A stretch of DNA of 64,000 nt from Cryptobacterium curtum DSM 15641 (GCF_000023845.1 NC_013170.1:1404501-1468500); one strand, 5' to 3'; shown: positions 18,633-30,389, counted from the stretch's first letter. Program-made: numbers and translations. Notes: a model not told the origin generated them from the sequence alone.

Positions 18633-19484
18633 ATGCAGAAGCTTCCGTTTATTTCCTTCGAGGACGTCGCATTCACCTACGACGGTACGTCATTTGTACT
18701 TGATGGAGTAAATCTTTCCATCGAGCAGGGAGAATTCGTCGCTATTCTCGGAGGAAACGGAAGCGGAAAAAGTACGCTCGCTAAACACATCGATGCGCTA
18801 CTTACCCCTGATAGCGGGCGTGTACTCATTGATAGTAACGACACCGCCGATCCGTCATGCACCTACCTTATCCGCAGTATTGCGGGCATGGTGTTTCAAA
18901 ACCCTGACGATCAAATTGTCGCAAGCATTGTCGAAAATGATGTAGCTTTTGGACCCGAAAATTTGGGTGTTGACCAATCTGAACTGCGAAATCGAGTAAC
19001 TAAAGCACTTGAGCTTGTCGACTTGCAAGGGTACGAAAAGAACGAAACGAGTGCATTATCCGGTGGACAGAAGCAGCGTATTGCACTTGCTGGAGTGCTT
19101 GCCATGGAACCGCGTGTACTCGTGCTTGACGAAGCGTCTTCTATGCTCGACCCGCGTGGGCGGCATGGGTTGATGAAAACCTGCCGCGCTCTCCATGAAG
19201 CCGGCATGACCATTATCATGATTACCCACTTTATGGACGAAGCTGTCGAAGCCGATCGTATTGTTGTGATGGCGGATGGGCACCCCCTTATGCAAGGCTC
19301 CCCCGCCGATGTGCTTTCCCGCGACAGCGAGCTTGCCCATCTTTCCCTTGAGGCTCCTTTTGCCGTAAAGCTTTGCCGCGCACTACAGGCGCGTGGTATT
19401 GAACTTGCCACATCGGTAGATGAAGACGAAATCATAGCGCACCTTGCTGCGCTTGCTCATGAAAGTGCGGCTGTCCATGATTGA
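18633..19484 (+). CDS. ecfA1: Energy-coupling factor transporter ATPase 1
   Basis: ABC ATPase that powers vitamin uptake by the ECF complex. In 283 residues: A-loop Tyr in FTYDG, Walker A GGNGSGKST, Q-loop FQNPDDQ, signature LSGGQKQRIALAG, Walker B VLVLDEASSMLDP and H-loop ITHFMDEA, all intact. FQNPDDQ is typical of the cobalt/ECF ATPase group. It starts 1 nt after ribU ends and overlaps ecfA2 by 8 nt. Confidence 0.95.
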   Translation: MQKLPFISFEDVAFTYDGTSFVLDGVNLSIEQGEFVAILGGNGSGKSTLAKHIDALLTPDSGRVLIDSNDTADPSCTYLIRSIAGMVFQNPDDQIVASIVENDVAFGPENLGVDQSELRNRVTKALELVDLQGYEKNETSALSGGQKQRIALAGVLAMEPRVLVLDEASSMLDPRGRHGLMKTCRALHEAGMTIIMITHFMDEAVEADRIVVMADGHPLMQGSPADVLSRDSELAHLSLEAPFAVKLCRALQARGIELATSVDEDEIIAHLAALAHESAAVHD

Positions 19485-20511
19485 GTTTAATCAGGTTTCC
19501 TATTCGTATCAGGCTCCTCGAAACCGGAAGCAAAAGAAGCCTTCCCGCTTATCTACTCATACAGCGCGCCAAGAATCCCCCAAAGCCACTAAGCACGGCG
19601 AAAACATATTCCTGTCTAGATCTCAAAAGCCCGCTTGGGGAAACGATCCTGCCGCTATCTGGGCACTTGAAGACATCAGCTTTAGCGTCCACGACGGGGA
19701 GTTCTTTGGCATAGCTGGGCATACCGGCAGTGGAAAAAGCACGCTTATCCAGCACATGAATGGGTTGCTTTCTCCCACCGAAGGACGGGTGTTGATAGAT
19801 GGACGCGAACCATACGGGAAAAATGCACCTGACGACATCTGTGGTCAGATTGGGATTGTCTTTCAGTACCCAGAGCGGCAACTGTTTGCCCAAACCGTCT
19901 TCGAAGATGTTGCATTTGGCCCGCGCAATCTCAAACTTGATGCCGCCGAGATTGAGCAGCGTTATCTACGCGCCATGGAGGTCGTGAGGCTTGATGCAAA
20001 CGCTTTGCGTGAAATAAGCCCTTTCGAGCTTTCGGGTGGCCAACAGCGGCGGGTGGCATTCGCCGGTGTACTCGCTATGGGGCCTCGCGTGCTAGTGCTT
20101 GATGAGCCAACCGCCGGACTCGATCCGCAATCACGCGCATCCTTTCTGGCTTTAATCGAACGACTGCATACCAGCGAAGGACTGACGGTGGTTATGGTCA
20201 GCCATAACATGGATGACCTGGCACGACTGTGCGATCGTGTGCTCATTTTGGAAAAGGGGCGCCTGTTTGCGCTGGGGACACCAGCAGAAGTATTTGCCGA
20301 CGAGGGACGATTGAATCAGGTTGGACTCGCGCTCCCCTCCACTGCTCGTATTGCTCGCAAGCTCCAGGCAGCTGGCATGCCGATCGCTCTGCCGACGGGC
20401 GATTTTAGTATTGAGACACTTGCAGACTGCATTGCAGAAACTCTTCGGAAAAATCCCGTTCAAACAGGAGAGGGCGCGGCATTTGCTCAAAGGAAGGGCA
20501 CCCAGCAATGA
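19477..20511 (+). CDS. ecfA2: Energy-coupling factor transporter ATPase 2 with N-terminal insertion
   Basis: Second ATPase of the ECF dimer, 344 residues against a usual ~285. All ATPase motifs are intact: Walker A GHTGSGKST, Q-loop FQYPERQ, signature LSGGQQRRVAFAG, Walker B VLVLDEPTAGLDP and H-loop VSHNMDDLA. The extra length is mostly a ~46-residue basic, Ser/Lys-rich insert (residues ~15-60) just after the A-loop VSYSYQAP and before ALEDISF. The start at 19477 matches the family MIEF opening. It overlaps ecfT by 4 nt (ATGA). Confidence 0.94.
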   Translation: MIEFNQVSYSYQAPRNRKQKKPSRLSTHTARQESPKATKHGENIFLSRSQKPAWGNDPAAIWALEDISFSVHDGEFFGIAGHTGSGKSTLIQHMNGLLSPTEGRVLIDGREPYGKNAPDDICGQIGIVFQYPERQLFAQTVFEDVAFGPRNLKLDAAEIEQRYLRAMEVVRLDANALREISPFELSGGQQRRVAFAGVLAMGPRVLVLDEPTAGLDPQSRASFLALIERLHTSEGLTVVMVSHNMDDLARLCDRVLILEKGRLFALGTPAEVFADEGRLNQVGLALPSTARIARKLQAAGMPIALPTGDFSIETLADCIAETLRKNPVQTGEGAAFAQRKGTQQ

Positions 20512-21317
20512 CGCAGAATGCTCTCTTTGGCCAGTACTGGGCAGCCAACAGCCCCGTACATGCAATGGATCCACGCATTAAATTAACGGCACTTCTTGTT
20601 GTAATGATTGCTATCTTTGCAGCTGCCAGCTTTACAGCCCTGGGGGTTTGCGCCTTGTATATCATCCTCTTCTATGTGATCGCTCGTATCCCCTTTCAGC
20701 AAGCGTTCAAAGCCATTGCTCCCCTTGCCTTTATCGTAGTTATTACTGCGCTATTGAACATGTTTTTTGTGCAAGGAGGACCGGTCTATTTTCAAACAGG
20801 GCCTCTTGAAATAAGCCAGTTGGGACTGCATAACGCGGCGTTTCTGGGACTGCGTTTAACCGAACTGCTTTTCGCGGCAAGCTTATTGACGCTCACAACC
20901 GCTACGCTCGATCTCGCCGATGCCTTTGAAGCAATGCTCGCCCCATTGCGACGGGTGGGATTTCCCGCCCATGAATGCGCCATGATCATGGGAATCGCTT
21001 TGCGGTTTCTCCCGCAGTTTATCGAGGAATGGCGGACTATCCGCGCTGCACAAATCTCACGCGGGGCACACGTCGGCAAACAATCGCCCGCTGCTGGCCT
21101 TCGCATGCTAACCAGTTTGATGGTTCCGTTATTCACCAGCGCATTTCGACATGCTGATACCCTTTCAGCCGCCATGGATGCTCGATGCTACCATGGAGCC
21201 GAAGGGCGTACGAAACTCAAACCGATGCAGTATACACAACGTGATACGCTGGGTACTATCCTCGTGTTTGTGCTGCTTATCAGTGTTATTGCAACAAATA
21301 CTTTGCTGGCGCACTAA
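20508..21317 (+). CDS. ecfT: Energy-coupling factor transporter transmembrane protein
   Basis: Membrane scaffold that links the S-component to the two ATPases. The 269-residue protein has about five or six helices (TALLVVMIAIFAAASFTALGVC, FKAIAPLAFIVVITALLNMFF) and the two coupling-helix motifs with Ala-Arg-Gly-like cores, seen here as RAAQISRGAH and SAAMDARCYHG. It ends the four-gene operon under FMN control. No terminator is obvious behind it. Confidence 0.94.
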   Translation: MTQNALFGQYWAANSPVHAMDPRIKLTALLVVMIAIFAAASFTALGVCALYIILFYVIARIPFQQAFKAIAPLAFIVVITALLNMFFVQGGPVYFQTGPLEISQLGLHNAAFLGLRLTELLFAASLLTLTTATLDLADAFEAMLAPLRRVGFPAHECAMIMGIALRFLPQFIEEWRTIRAAQISRGAHVGKQSPAAGLRMLTSLMVPLFTSAFRHADTLSAAMDARCYHGAEGRTKLKPMQYTQRDTLGTILVFVLLISVIATNTLLAH

Positions 21318-21408
21318 AGACCGGAAGCGCTTGCAAACGAGCAAATAGACAAAACTAACGCAAGATATCGGCAAGTTACTCGAAGTAGTTATACTCCACT
21401 CAAAACAG

Positions 21409-21729
21409 CTATTCGAAGTCGTAAAGACCTTTTGCCGCCTTCTTAAACTCTTCGTAAACAGCCAGCGCCGTTGCTTCATCATCGAGCATCTCGAATGAAG
21501 TCGGCTGACCTTCGCTATCAAGCTCTGTTACTTGCAGTACCACAATCTCGCCGGATGACAGCGCCGGCGCATCATCGCTAACAGGAAAGAAAAACCCGTA
21601 GCGCGTTTCGTTAAACAGCAAAAGACCCAGAAACTCGAGCGCGACTTCAACGCCTGATTCATCCTCAAACGTAAAAACCGCGCCCTCTTCAACAGGCGGA
21701 GCAAAATTCGGGGCACTACCTGTTCTCAT
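21409..21729 (-). CDS. DUF1292 family protein
   Basis: Small acidic protein of 106 residues. The opening FTFEDESGVEVALEFLGLL and the later EIVVLQVTE follow the DUF1292 pattern, a family of unknown function widespread in Firmicutes and Actinobacteria. Its ATG overlaps the secDF stop (ATGA), so it is translated with SecDF and depends on that transcript. No membrane helix or catalytic motif is visible. Confidence 0.8.
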   Translation of the reverse strand: MRTGSAPNFAPPVEEGAVFTFEDESGVEVALEFLGLLLFNETRYGFFFPVSDDAPALSSGEIVVLQVTELDSEGQPTSFEMLDDEATALAVYEEFKKAAKGLYDFE

Positions 21730-24659
21730 TCAGTTTCCTTACCGGTCGCGTCAGCACCCAGATCGTCGAATTTTTCTCGGTCAACAATTTTGATGTCCGG
21801 AGCACCCAAGCCCTTATCCGATTCGCTTTGTGCATCACGCTTCGCCCCCGAAGCAGCTTTCTTATGTGCTGTGTCTTTGCGATACCTCACGCGACCGCTT
21901 TTCGCCTTCGACGCAGAAGCACCCTCAGAATGAGCAGATGAAGTGCCGTTCTGTCCACCCTGTGCCGACGCGTTACTCTGAAATGCTTTATGAGAGACCT
22001 CACGAGACGACTTGCCGCCTGATGCTGCCGGCGCTTCTTCAGAAGAAGCTTCCTGCTGCTTATCAGCTGCCGCATTGCGTGCGCCAGCTGCACTACTATC
22101 TGCAACATTCTGACCAGCCGAAGCCACGTCCGATGAAGCACCACGTGCAAATTCAAAGTGCATAATTGCAGCGCCATACTTCTTAACAAGTCGCACATTC
22201 TTCGGTTCACGTGTTTTCCAAATGGCAAACAAGGGGCAGGCAATGGCAATGGATGAATACGCGCCCGCAAGCAGACCAATGGTCATAGCGAATGCAAAGT
22301 CTTTGAGCGTTTCGCTGCCAAACAGCAACATGGCCAAAACTGGGATGATCGATGTTAGCGTCGTATTAATTGAACGCATGAACACCTGGTTCATCGAATG
22401 GTTAGCCATGGTCATAAATGTGCACTTGATTTCTGAATGCTGCATGTTGTCGCTAATACGATGGAACACAACTACGGTGTCGTAGAGCGAATAACCCAGA
22501 ATAGTCAGCAGCGCAGCAATCGTGTTGGGGTTAATTTCACGCCCCACCAGCGCATACACACCCACTACCAAGATGATGTCATGTAACAGGGCGATAATAG
22601 CAGTGATGCCCATCTTGTATTCGAATCGGATAGCGATATAGATAATAATCAGGACAAAGGACACCAGTAGGGCAATAACCATCGACTGAATGATGCTTGC
22701 ACCCCAATCGGGACCAATGGTGCTTACCTGGAAGCTATCGGTAGAAAGATTGAGAGACTGCGCAACCTGTGTGGCTGCGCCAGCTGCTGCTGAAGCATCC
22801 GTATTGGCAATACGCACAATGAACCCAGGTTCTCCATTGCTTTCTGTCGTTTGAATGACCGCATCCGATTCACCCGCAGCAGCAAAAGCACTGCGCACCT
22901 GGTCAGTTGTTACACTGCCCGTTTCGTTAAACTCAATGCTGGTGCCACCAACAAACTCGATACCCAGGTTCAGCCCGCGCACGCCAATAACCAGAGCACA
23001 CAGCACCATAGCAAGAGCCGCAATACTCAGAAACACCTTTCGTGCTCCAAGGAAATTAATATCATGCTTAATAAAGCGACCGCGAACCTTCGAAGCTGCC
23101 TGCGCTGCTTCAGTTCCTTCGGCACCACCCTTGCGAGAAGCGTACGCTTCACTTTCGGCAGAATTGATAGCCTCAGCTGAAACAGCCGTTTCCACCATTT
23201 CACCCTCGGCAGCTGCAAGGCGTCCATACACCTTTGAAGCCGCTTGGGAGTCTTTCACACCCCAGAAACCTGGATGTTTGGCAATAGCATGAGGAGCAAG
23301 CAAACGAATGATTGGTGCTTTAAACAGCAACATCATCACGATGTCGCACATAATTCCCAGCGCCAATGTGAGTCCGAAGCCCTTAACCCCACTTGAAGCC
23401 AAGAAGAACAGTGAAAGAGCAGTGACCAACGAAACCAGGTCGGCGTCGATAGAGGTCTGAATACCGTGACGCACACCAGTAATGGAAGCAGCGCGGATAC
23501 TGCGCCCAAAGCGTATTTCTTCGCGGAAACGCTCAAGCGTCAGAATGGACGAGTCAGCAGCCATACCAATGGTCAACACGATACCCGCAACGCCAGCAAG
23601 CGAAAGGCTGAAGAGTCCAAAATGGGAAAGCGTGGCAAGTAAACCAAGATAGAGCACAGCAAACACTGCCATAGCAGCAGCTGTAATCATGCCCAGTCCG
23701 TGATAGAACACAAGCAGATAGAGCATAACGAGCACCAAGCCTGCCAGCGCCACCAGCACACCACTCGACAGAGCATCCTGACCCAAGGTTGGGCCGACGG
23801 TCTGACTTTGAGCATAGCTAAAGCTTACTGGCAGCGATCCACTTTCAAGAACAGTCTTGAGTCCATTAGCCTGATCCTGCGTATAGTTGCCCGTAATCTC
23901 TACTTTGCCGCCCGTAATTTCGGACTGAACAGCAGGTGCAGAATTTACCTGACCATCAAGAATAATGACGATCTTTCCGTGGGTTGGTGCTAAATCACGA
24001 CTGGCATCAGCAAAAGCCTTCGTGCCATCGGCATCCAACTGAAGATTAACGGCATAATACAGGCCACCGCCACTGCTAGCGCGATCCACCGTAACGCGTT
24101 CGATATTGCTTCCCGTAACGATGGGCGTGTAAGTGCCCTCTTCTACCGTAAGTGGCTGAGTTGTTTCAGCGGGTAACTGATTGCCATAAGCGTCGGAAAC
24201 AGTCGTTGAACCCTGGGTAAGCTGCCCGTTTTCTATTTTTTGACGAACATCTTCGTCGGTGAAGGAATCAAGACGTGCAAACTCAAGTTTGCCGGTTTTG
24301 CCAATGGTATTGAGCGCTTCCTGCGTATCAGATAAACCAGGAATCTGCACAAGAATCTGATTGGAACCCTGTTTTTGTACGGTCGCTTCAGAAGCACCAA
24401 GAGCGTTCACACGCGATTCAATAATGTCGCGGCTGATGTCCATGTCTTCACTGGTTACCGCTTCGCCCGTAGTGCTGTTTGCGGTAAGCACCACCGAAAG
24501 ACCACCCTGAATATCAAGACCTTGGTTAATCTTCTGCTGTGGCGGCATAAACATGACGACTGAGCCAATTACCAGCAGTGTTGTCAGAATAAGAAGCCAA
24601 ACATTGCGGCGATCGTTGCCATTTGTATGCTTACGTTTCTTGCGTGTGCTCTCGGTCAT
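21726..24659 (-). CDS. secDF: Fused protein translocase subunit SecDF with long C-terminal tail
   Basis: Uses proton motive force to help pull proteins out of the Sec channel. The 977-residue protein fuses SecD (residues ~1-480: GLDIQGGLSVVL, large extracellular domain, VLTIGMAADSSILTLERFREE) with SecF (~540-820: LGIEFVGGTSIEF, TILGYSLYDTVVVFHRI). The last ~150 residues are Ala/Ser/Lys/Glu-rich and look disordered. The common neighbour yajC is not found between this gene and tgt. GAAGGA precedes the start. Confidence 0.95.
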   Translation of the reverse strand: MTESTRKKRKHTNGNDRRNVWLLILTTLLVIGSVVMFMPPQQKINQGLDIQGGLSVVLTANSTTGEAVTSEDMDISRDIIESRVNALGASEATVQKQGSNQILVQIPGLSDTQEALNTIGKTGKLEFARLDSFTDEDVRQKIENGQLTQGSTTVSDAYGNQLPAETTQPLTVEEGTYTPIVTGSNIERVTVDRASSGGGLYYAVNLQLDADGTKAFADASRDLAPTHGKIVIILDGQVNSAPAVQSEITGGKVEITGNYTQDQANGLKTVLESGSLPVSFSYAQSQTVGPTLGQDALSSGVLVALAGLVLVMLYLLVFYHGLGMITAAAMAVFAVLYLGLLATLSHFGLFSLSLAGVAGIVLTIGMAADSSILTLERFREEIRFGRSIRAASITGVRHGIQTSIDADLVSLVTALSLFFLASSGVKGFGLTLALGIMCDIVMMLLFKAPIIRLLAPHAIAKHPGFWGVKDSQAASKVYGRLAAAEGEMVETAVSAEAINSAESEAYASRKGGAEGTEAAQAASKVRGRFIKHDINFLGARKVFLSIAALAMVLCALVIGVRGLNLGIEFVGGTSIEFNETGSVTTDQVRSAFAAAGESDAVIQTTESNGEPGFIVRIANTDASAAAGAATQVAQSLNLSTDSFQVSTIGPDWGASIIQSMVIALLVSFVLIIIYIAIRFEYKMGITAIIALLHDIILVVGVYALVGREINPNTIAALLTILGYSLYDTVVVFHRISDNMQHSEIKCTFMTMANHSMNQVFMRSINTTLTSIIPVLAMLLFGSETLKDFAFAMTIGLLAGAYSSIAIACPLFAIWKTREPKNVRLVKKYGAAIMHFEFARGASSDVASAGQNVADSSAAGARNAAADKQQEASSEEAPAASGGKSSREVSHKAFQSNASAQGGQNGTSSAHSEGASASKAKSGRVRYRKDTAHKKAASGAKRDAQSESDKGLGAPDIKIVDREKFDDLGADATGKETE

Positions 24660-24978
24660 GTTAGTCCTTCAAAATAGGTAGCGCGACTTTTGCCGCACGA
24701 ACAAAGCCTTCGATGCCGCCTGAAAGCTTGGCAGCATCTTGGCATCTTTCCCATACAATCCGATTCATTATGCCATATCACTATTGTTCTTCTAAGGAAA
24801 CCTTGCAGTCTTGCAGGAAAATTACCTGATGCGCGCTGCCCATTGCTTAATTCGACACTTAATTTGAAAGCTCATTCAAACACTGAGTTTTCATTCTCAT
24901 ATTGAGCCGCACATGTCTAGATGAATGTAAGAATCTCTTTCTAGAAGTTCGGGCTAAAACCCACCCAAAGATATCTAC
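24660..24978. other. Gene-free gap between tgt and secDF
   Basis: About 320 bp in which I see no coding sequence on either strand. The position is where yajC is found in many bacteria. It presumably carries the secDF promoter; no clear terminator was seen. Confidence 0.4.
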
Positions 24979-27025
<2,047 letters not shown>

Positions 27026-27181
27026 AAAAACCTTTCAAGTGCAAACGGCGCACATCTTCATCGGTTGCAAAACAGCGAGCTATTTCTCTTTGCCGCGTAT
27101 CGGCAGTATAGAGGGAACCTTTGCAATACACAGAACATACCCCTATAACATATACCTTAAAAGGATACGACTACGTGGTCG

Positions 27182-27273
27182 CGCTGATTTTCCGTACATC
27201 AGCGGTTGGGGCTTTACGCGTCGCGTCTTCCCTCGTAGGGTATGAGTATTACAGCATTACGGCGCCACCAACC
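27182..27273 (+). promoter_or_regulatory. Possible structured leader of queH
   Basis: CGCTGAT-N9-ATCAGCG makes a 7-bp hairpin, directly followed by a long-range GGTTGG/CCAACC pairing that closes 20 nt before the queH GTG. It does not match preQ1-I or preQ1-II consensus as far as I can tell. The pairing could be chance. Confidence 0.3.
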
Positions 27274-27292
27274 AGAGTGAAAGGTCCGATTC

Positions 27293-28018
27293 GTGAAACT
27301 GTTGCTTCATGCCTGTTGCGGGCCCTGTTCGCTCGAGCCGGTTCGGTTACTTGCCGCCCAAGGGTACGATATAACTATCGCATTTGCCAATTCCAACATT
27401 CAACCGCGCGCCGAATATGACCATCGCTTAGAAACACTGCACGATTGGGCCCGTGAAGAGGGAATTCCTGTTATTGAAGGTGCTTACAGCGACACCGCCT
27501 GGAACGCAACGGCTGGGGCTGCTTGGAAAGAAACACGCCGTATAAGCGACCGTTGCCGAGCGTGCTATCGAATGCGTCTTGAAGAGGCCGCTCGTTTTGC
27601 TGCTGAAGAAGGCTTCGAAGCTCTGTCGACTACCCTGGCTGTAAGCCCCTATCAGCTTTTTGATATTTGTCACGAAGAATTGGAAGCGGTGTGCAGCCAG
27701 TATGGCCTGACCTGTGTTTGGCAAGACTTTCGCCCCTATTACCCGGAAGCGACCCGTCGCAGTCGCGATGCTGGCATGTATCGCCAAAATTACTGTGGCT
27801 GCGCCTATTCAAAAATAGAAGCTGATGCCGAGCGCGCCGAACGTAAGCGTCGCCGTGCACAAGAAAAGGCACAACGCGCAGCAGCTGAAGCTCCCTTGCG
27901 GGCTGCTGCCGAAGCACAGCGTCGCCTGAAGAATGAACAGCAAGCTGCCTACGCTCGTAAACAGCAGGCAAAACGAGCTGCACGTAATGCAGCAAGAGCA
28001 CAGATGGTTCAGTCGTGA
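27293..28018 (+). CDS. queH: Epoxyqueuosine reductase QueH
   Basis: Non-orthologous replacement for QueG that reduces epoxyqueuosine to queuosine in tRNA. The 241-residue protein has LLLHACCGPCS at its start, SDRCRACYRMRL near residue 85 and YRQNYCGCAYS near residue 165; these Cys residues bind the Fe-S cluster and second metal in characterised QueH. The last ~50 residues are an Ala/Arg/Gln-rich, probably helical tail not needed in the family. GTG start with AAAGG upstream. It overlaps queA by 4 nt. Confidence 0.94.
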   Translation: MKLLLHACCGPCSLEPVRLLAAQGYDITIAFANSNIQPRAEYDHRLETLHDWAREEGIPVIEGAYSDTAWNATAGAAWKETRRISDRCRACYRMRLEEAARFAAEEGFEALSTTLAVSPYQLFDICHEELEAVCSQYGLTCVWQDFRPYYPEATRRSRDAGMYRQNYCGCAYSKIEADAERAERKRRRAQEKAQRAAAEAPLRAAAEAQRRLKNEQQAAYARKQQAKRAARNAARAQMVQS

Positions 28019-29091
28019 AAACAAGCGATTTCGATTACGATCTACCTGAAGAGCGCATTGCTCAAGAGCCAGCACCCATTCGCGACAAGTGCAAAATGCT
28101 TGTCATGGATCGCATTACCGGTGCTCTTGAAGATAAAATATTTTGCGACATCATCGACTACATCAATCCCGGTGATGTCCTCGTTGCAAATGAAACGCGT
28201 GTCTTGCCAGCTCGTTTGCTCGGTGCCAAACGCACCACAGGCGGCGCGGCAGAAGTCTTTTTGCTCCGTCCCCTTCCCCACGGGCAACAAAACAACACTC
28301 AATCGGACTGGGAAGTGCTCGTGCGTCCCGGTAAACGCCTGAAACCTGGTGCGATCATTGACTTCCCCAGTACAAATGGAAGCACGGCTCTTACCGCCGA
28401 AATAGTCGGCTTCGTCGAAAGTGGGAAAGGCGAACGCATCGCCCGCCTTTCCACAGAAGCCTACTCTACCCTTGATGAGGCGCTTCATGCTGTCGGCCAT
28501 ACACCCCTGCCGCCGTACATCAAACAGTATGTCGGCGACGAGGAAATGTATCAGACCGTCTATTCAAATCGTGAAACAAGCGCCGCTGCACCCACTGCAG
28601 GGCTTCATTTCACGCCCGAGCTTATCGAGGCTATTAAAGCAAAAGGCGCTCGCTGGGAAACGGTCGAACTGCAAGTAGGCATCGATACCTTTCGTATTGT
28701 CGACGAAGATGACCCACGCAACCATGCGATGCACACTGAAACCTATACTGTGCCACAGCGGGTTGTTGATGCCTGTAACGAAGCTCATCAGCGCGGTGGA
28801 CGCGTTATTGCTGTTGGTACCACAAGCACCCGCAGCTTGGAATCGGCTTGGGATGTTGAAACGCACCAACTTGTTGCGCGCGACCAGGCACAAACTGCGC
28901 TGTTCCTTTTACCGGGAAGCAACTTCCATGTTATTGATGCCCTTATCACGAATTTCCATGTGCCACGCAGCACGCTCATGATGCTGGTATCAGCCTTCAG
29001 CAGTCGCGACGCTATTATGGCTGCCTATCGCCACGCCATCGATAACAAATATCGCATGCTATCTTTTGGCGATGCGATGTTTATCCACTGA
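28015..29091 (+). CDS. queA: S-adenosylmethionine:tRNA ribosyltransferase-isomerase
   Basis: Adds the epoxycyclopentane unit from SAM to preQ1-34 in tRNA, the step between Tgt and QueH. The 358 residues have the family features DFDYDLPEERIAQEP, ANETRVLPARL, RETSAAAPTAGLHFT, GIDTFRIV and VGTTSTRSLES. A GTG start overlaps the queH stop (GTGA). Both genes act on tRNA after Tgt, so the pair finishes queuosine synthesis. Confidence 0.96.
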   Translation: MKTSDFDYDLPEERIAQEPAPIRDKCKMLVMDRITGALEDKIFCDIIDYINPGDVLVANETRVLPARLLGAKRTTGGAAEVFLLRPLPHGQQNNTQSDWEVLVRPGKRLKPGAIIDFPSTNGSTALTAEIVGFVESGKGERIARLSTEAYSTLDEALHAVGHTPLPPYIKQYVGDEEMYQTVYSNRETSAAAPTAGLHFTPELIEAIKAKGARWETVELQVGIDTFRIVDEDDPRNHAMHTETYTVPQRVVDACNEAHQRGGRVIAVGTTSTRSLESAWDVETHQLVARDQAQTALFLLPGSNFHVIDALITNFHVPRSTLMMLVSAFSSRDAIMAAYRHAIDNKYRMLSFGDAMFIH

Positions 29092-29335
29092 AGACCGTTA
29101 CAGCAAAACCAAGAGATCCAGCCCTCTTGCAGGCAAGTAAACAGAGGCGACTCGGCTTTTCGTTAATGATTCTTTACCAATATACGAAAGCATATAAGCT
29201 GAAGCAGCACAGTGACTACTGACGCTGAGACAGTGTAAGGGCGCTAAAATCGAGGTGACGCGATGATCATCACTGGGGCTGAGGCCAGCCATACAGCGAC
29301 TAGTAAGTTGATGCAGTGTGACGTATGGCGAATGC

Positions 29336-30082
29336 TTAGGCTGACGCAGCATGTCCTTTGAGAGAGCCATCCGCCTGAAAATCTTCCGCTTGCAGGCTTT
29401 CTAGCTGAGACTGAATGGGTGCCTGTGACCGCCGAGTTAATAGATAGAAGAAGGGCGTATCGCAAGCAGCCAGCATAAACTTGATAAGGTACTGCCCTAC
29501 CATCATGGCCCCTAATTGTGGCAGCAGAGCTGCATCAAACAACCAACCGAAGCCAAAACCAAAAGCGATACCAACAAACACTACCGTATCAATGATCTGC
29601 GAAGTCATCGTTGAAGCATTGTTCCATATCCATCGCGCCCGCGCAGAATGATTACCACTGAGCACACGGTCGCGAATCTTGTGAAATACCCACACGTCCC
29701 ATGATTGCGAAAGAAAATACGCCGTCATGCTGCCGATAACAAAGACGACATTCTGACCCAGCAGCATGTCATAGGCATTCTGCATATCGGCACTTACTGC
29801 CGGCAGCGACTGCGTGAATACAATTAGCACGGTAGCCAACACCTGGCAAGCGAACCCACCATACACAATAGTCTGTGCTTCTTTGCGCCCCCACACTTCG
29901 CCAACAACGTCAGTCATCAGAAAGGTAATTGCGTAACACAGGGCAGCACCTGGCAGGGTAATAGTGCTTCCAAATAACGGGATGCCCGTCTGGATGGTTT
30001 TTGCGGTAACCACATTCGAAATAACAAGCGAAATGGCAAATACCATGGCGCAAATAAGCAGGTTACGATTGGTTTTCTTCAT
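29336..30082 (-). CDS. Queuosine precursor transporter (YhhQ/VUT family)
   Basis: Integral membrane carrier of 248 residues and about six helices, of the DUF165/YhhQ family shown elsewhere to import preQ0, preQ1 or queuine. Typical stretches are SNVVTAKTI, ITFLMTDVVGEVWGRKEA and SQIIDTVVFVGIAF. The start at 30082 is set by AAGGAG at 30090-30095. A preQ1-I aptamer overlaps that ribosome site, so uptake is presumably shut down when preQ1 is plentiful. It converges on queA. Confidence 0.93.
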   Translation of the reverse strand: MKKTNRNLLICAMVFAISLVISNVVTAKTIQTGIPLFGSTITLPGAALCYAITFLMTDVVGEVWGRKEAQTIVYGGFACQVLATVLIVFTQSLPAVSADMQNAYDMLLGQNVVFVIGSMTAYFLSQSWDVWVFHKIRDRVLSGNHSARARWIWNNASTMTSQIIDTVVFVGIAFGFGFGWLFDAALLPQLGAMMVGQYLIKFMLAACDTPFFYLLTRRSQAPIQSQLESLQAEDFQADGSLKGHAASA

Positions 30083-30089
30083 GGGGAAA

Positions 30090-30126
30090 CTCCTTAGTTT
30101 TTTTAGGTTGGATGTTGCGAACAACC
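30090..30126 (-). ncRNA. preQ1-I riboswitch
   Basis: On the minus strand GGTTG-TTCGCAACAT-C-CAACC forms the short P1 stem and loop, followed by the A-rich strand TAAAAAAACTAAGGAG. This is the layout of the preQ1 class I pseudoknot, the smallest known aptamer, in which the A-rich tail and part of the ribosome site pair back to the loop. The AAGGAG lies inside it, supporting translational control. A CCCGC/GCGGG hairpin (30127-30142) abuts its 5' side and may end queC transcription. Confidence 0.88.
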
Positions 30127-30389
30127 CCCGCCTTCAAGCGGGATCGGGCACAATGCCGAATTCAGACAACGTGCAGACGGCATTATAGCGCATCGTCGCC
30201 AAGATGAACCTTTCTATTACCTCTGTCTACTTGGTGGCTCTGTCACGAAATATGGATATGAAATTTCTTGTCGGTCCGTCTAGCACCCGTGTCTGCCTGC
30301 TGTCCTTGCCAATTTTAGTTAATGACAAGGACGAAGATGTTATCCGTGAAGGCATCTCTTACCTGCACTCGTCTTCTGTTTATGCTTGC

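Noticed and set aside
18911-19435. 174-codon frame antisense to ecfA1
   Set aside because: Ser-rich shadow of the ABC ATPase motifs.
24660-24978. yajC next to secDF
   Set aside because: No frame of suitable length or hydrophobic start in the gap.
29098-29370. 90-codon frame between queA and the yhhQ-type gene
   Set aside because: No ribosome site, overlaps the 3' end of the transporter gene, no recognisable features.
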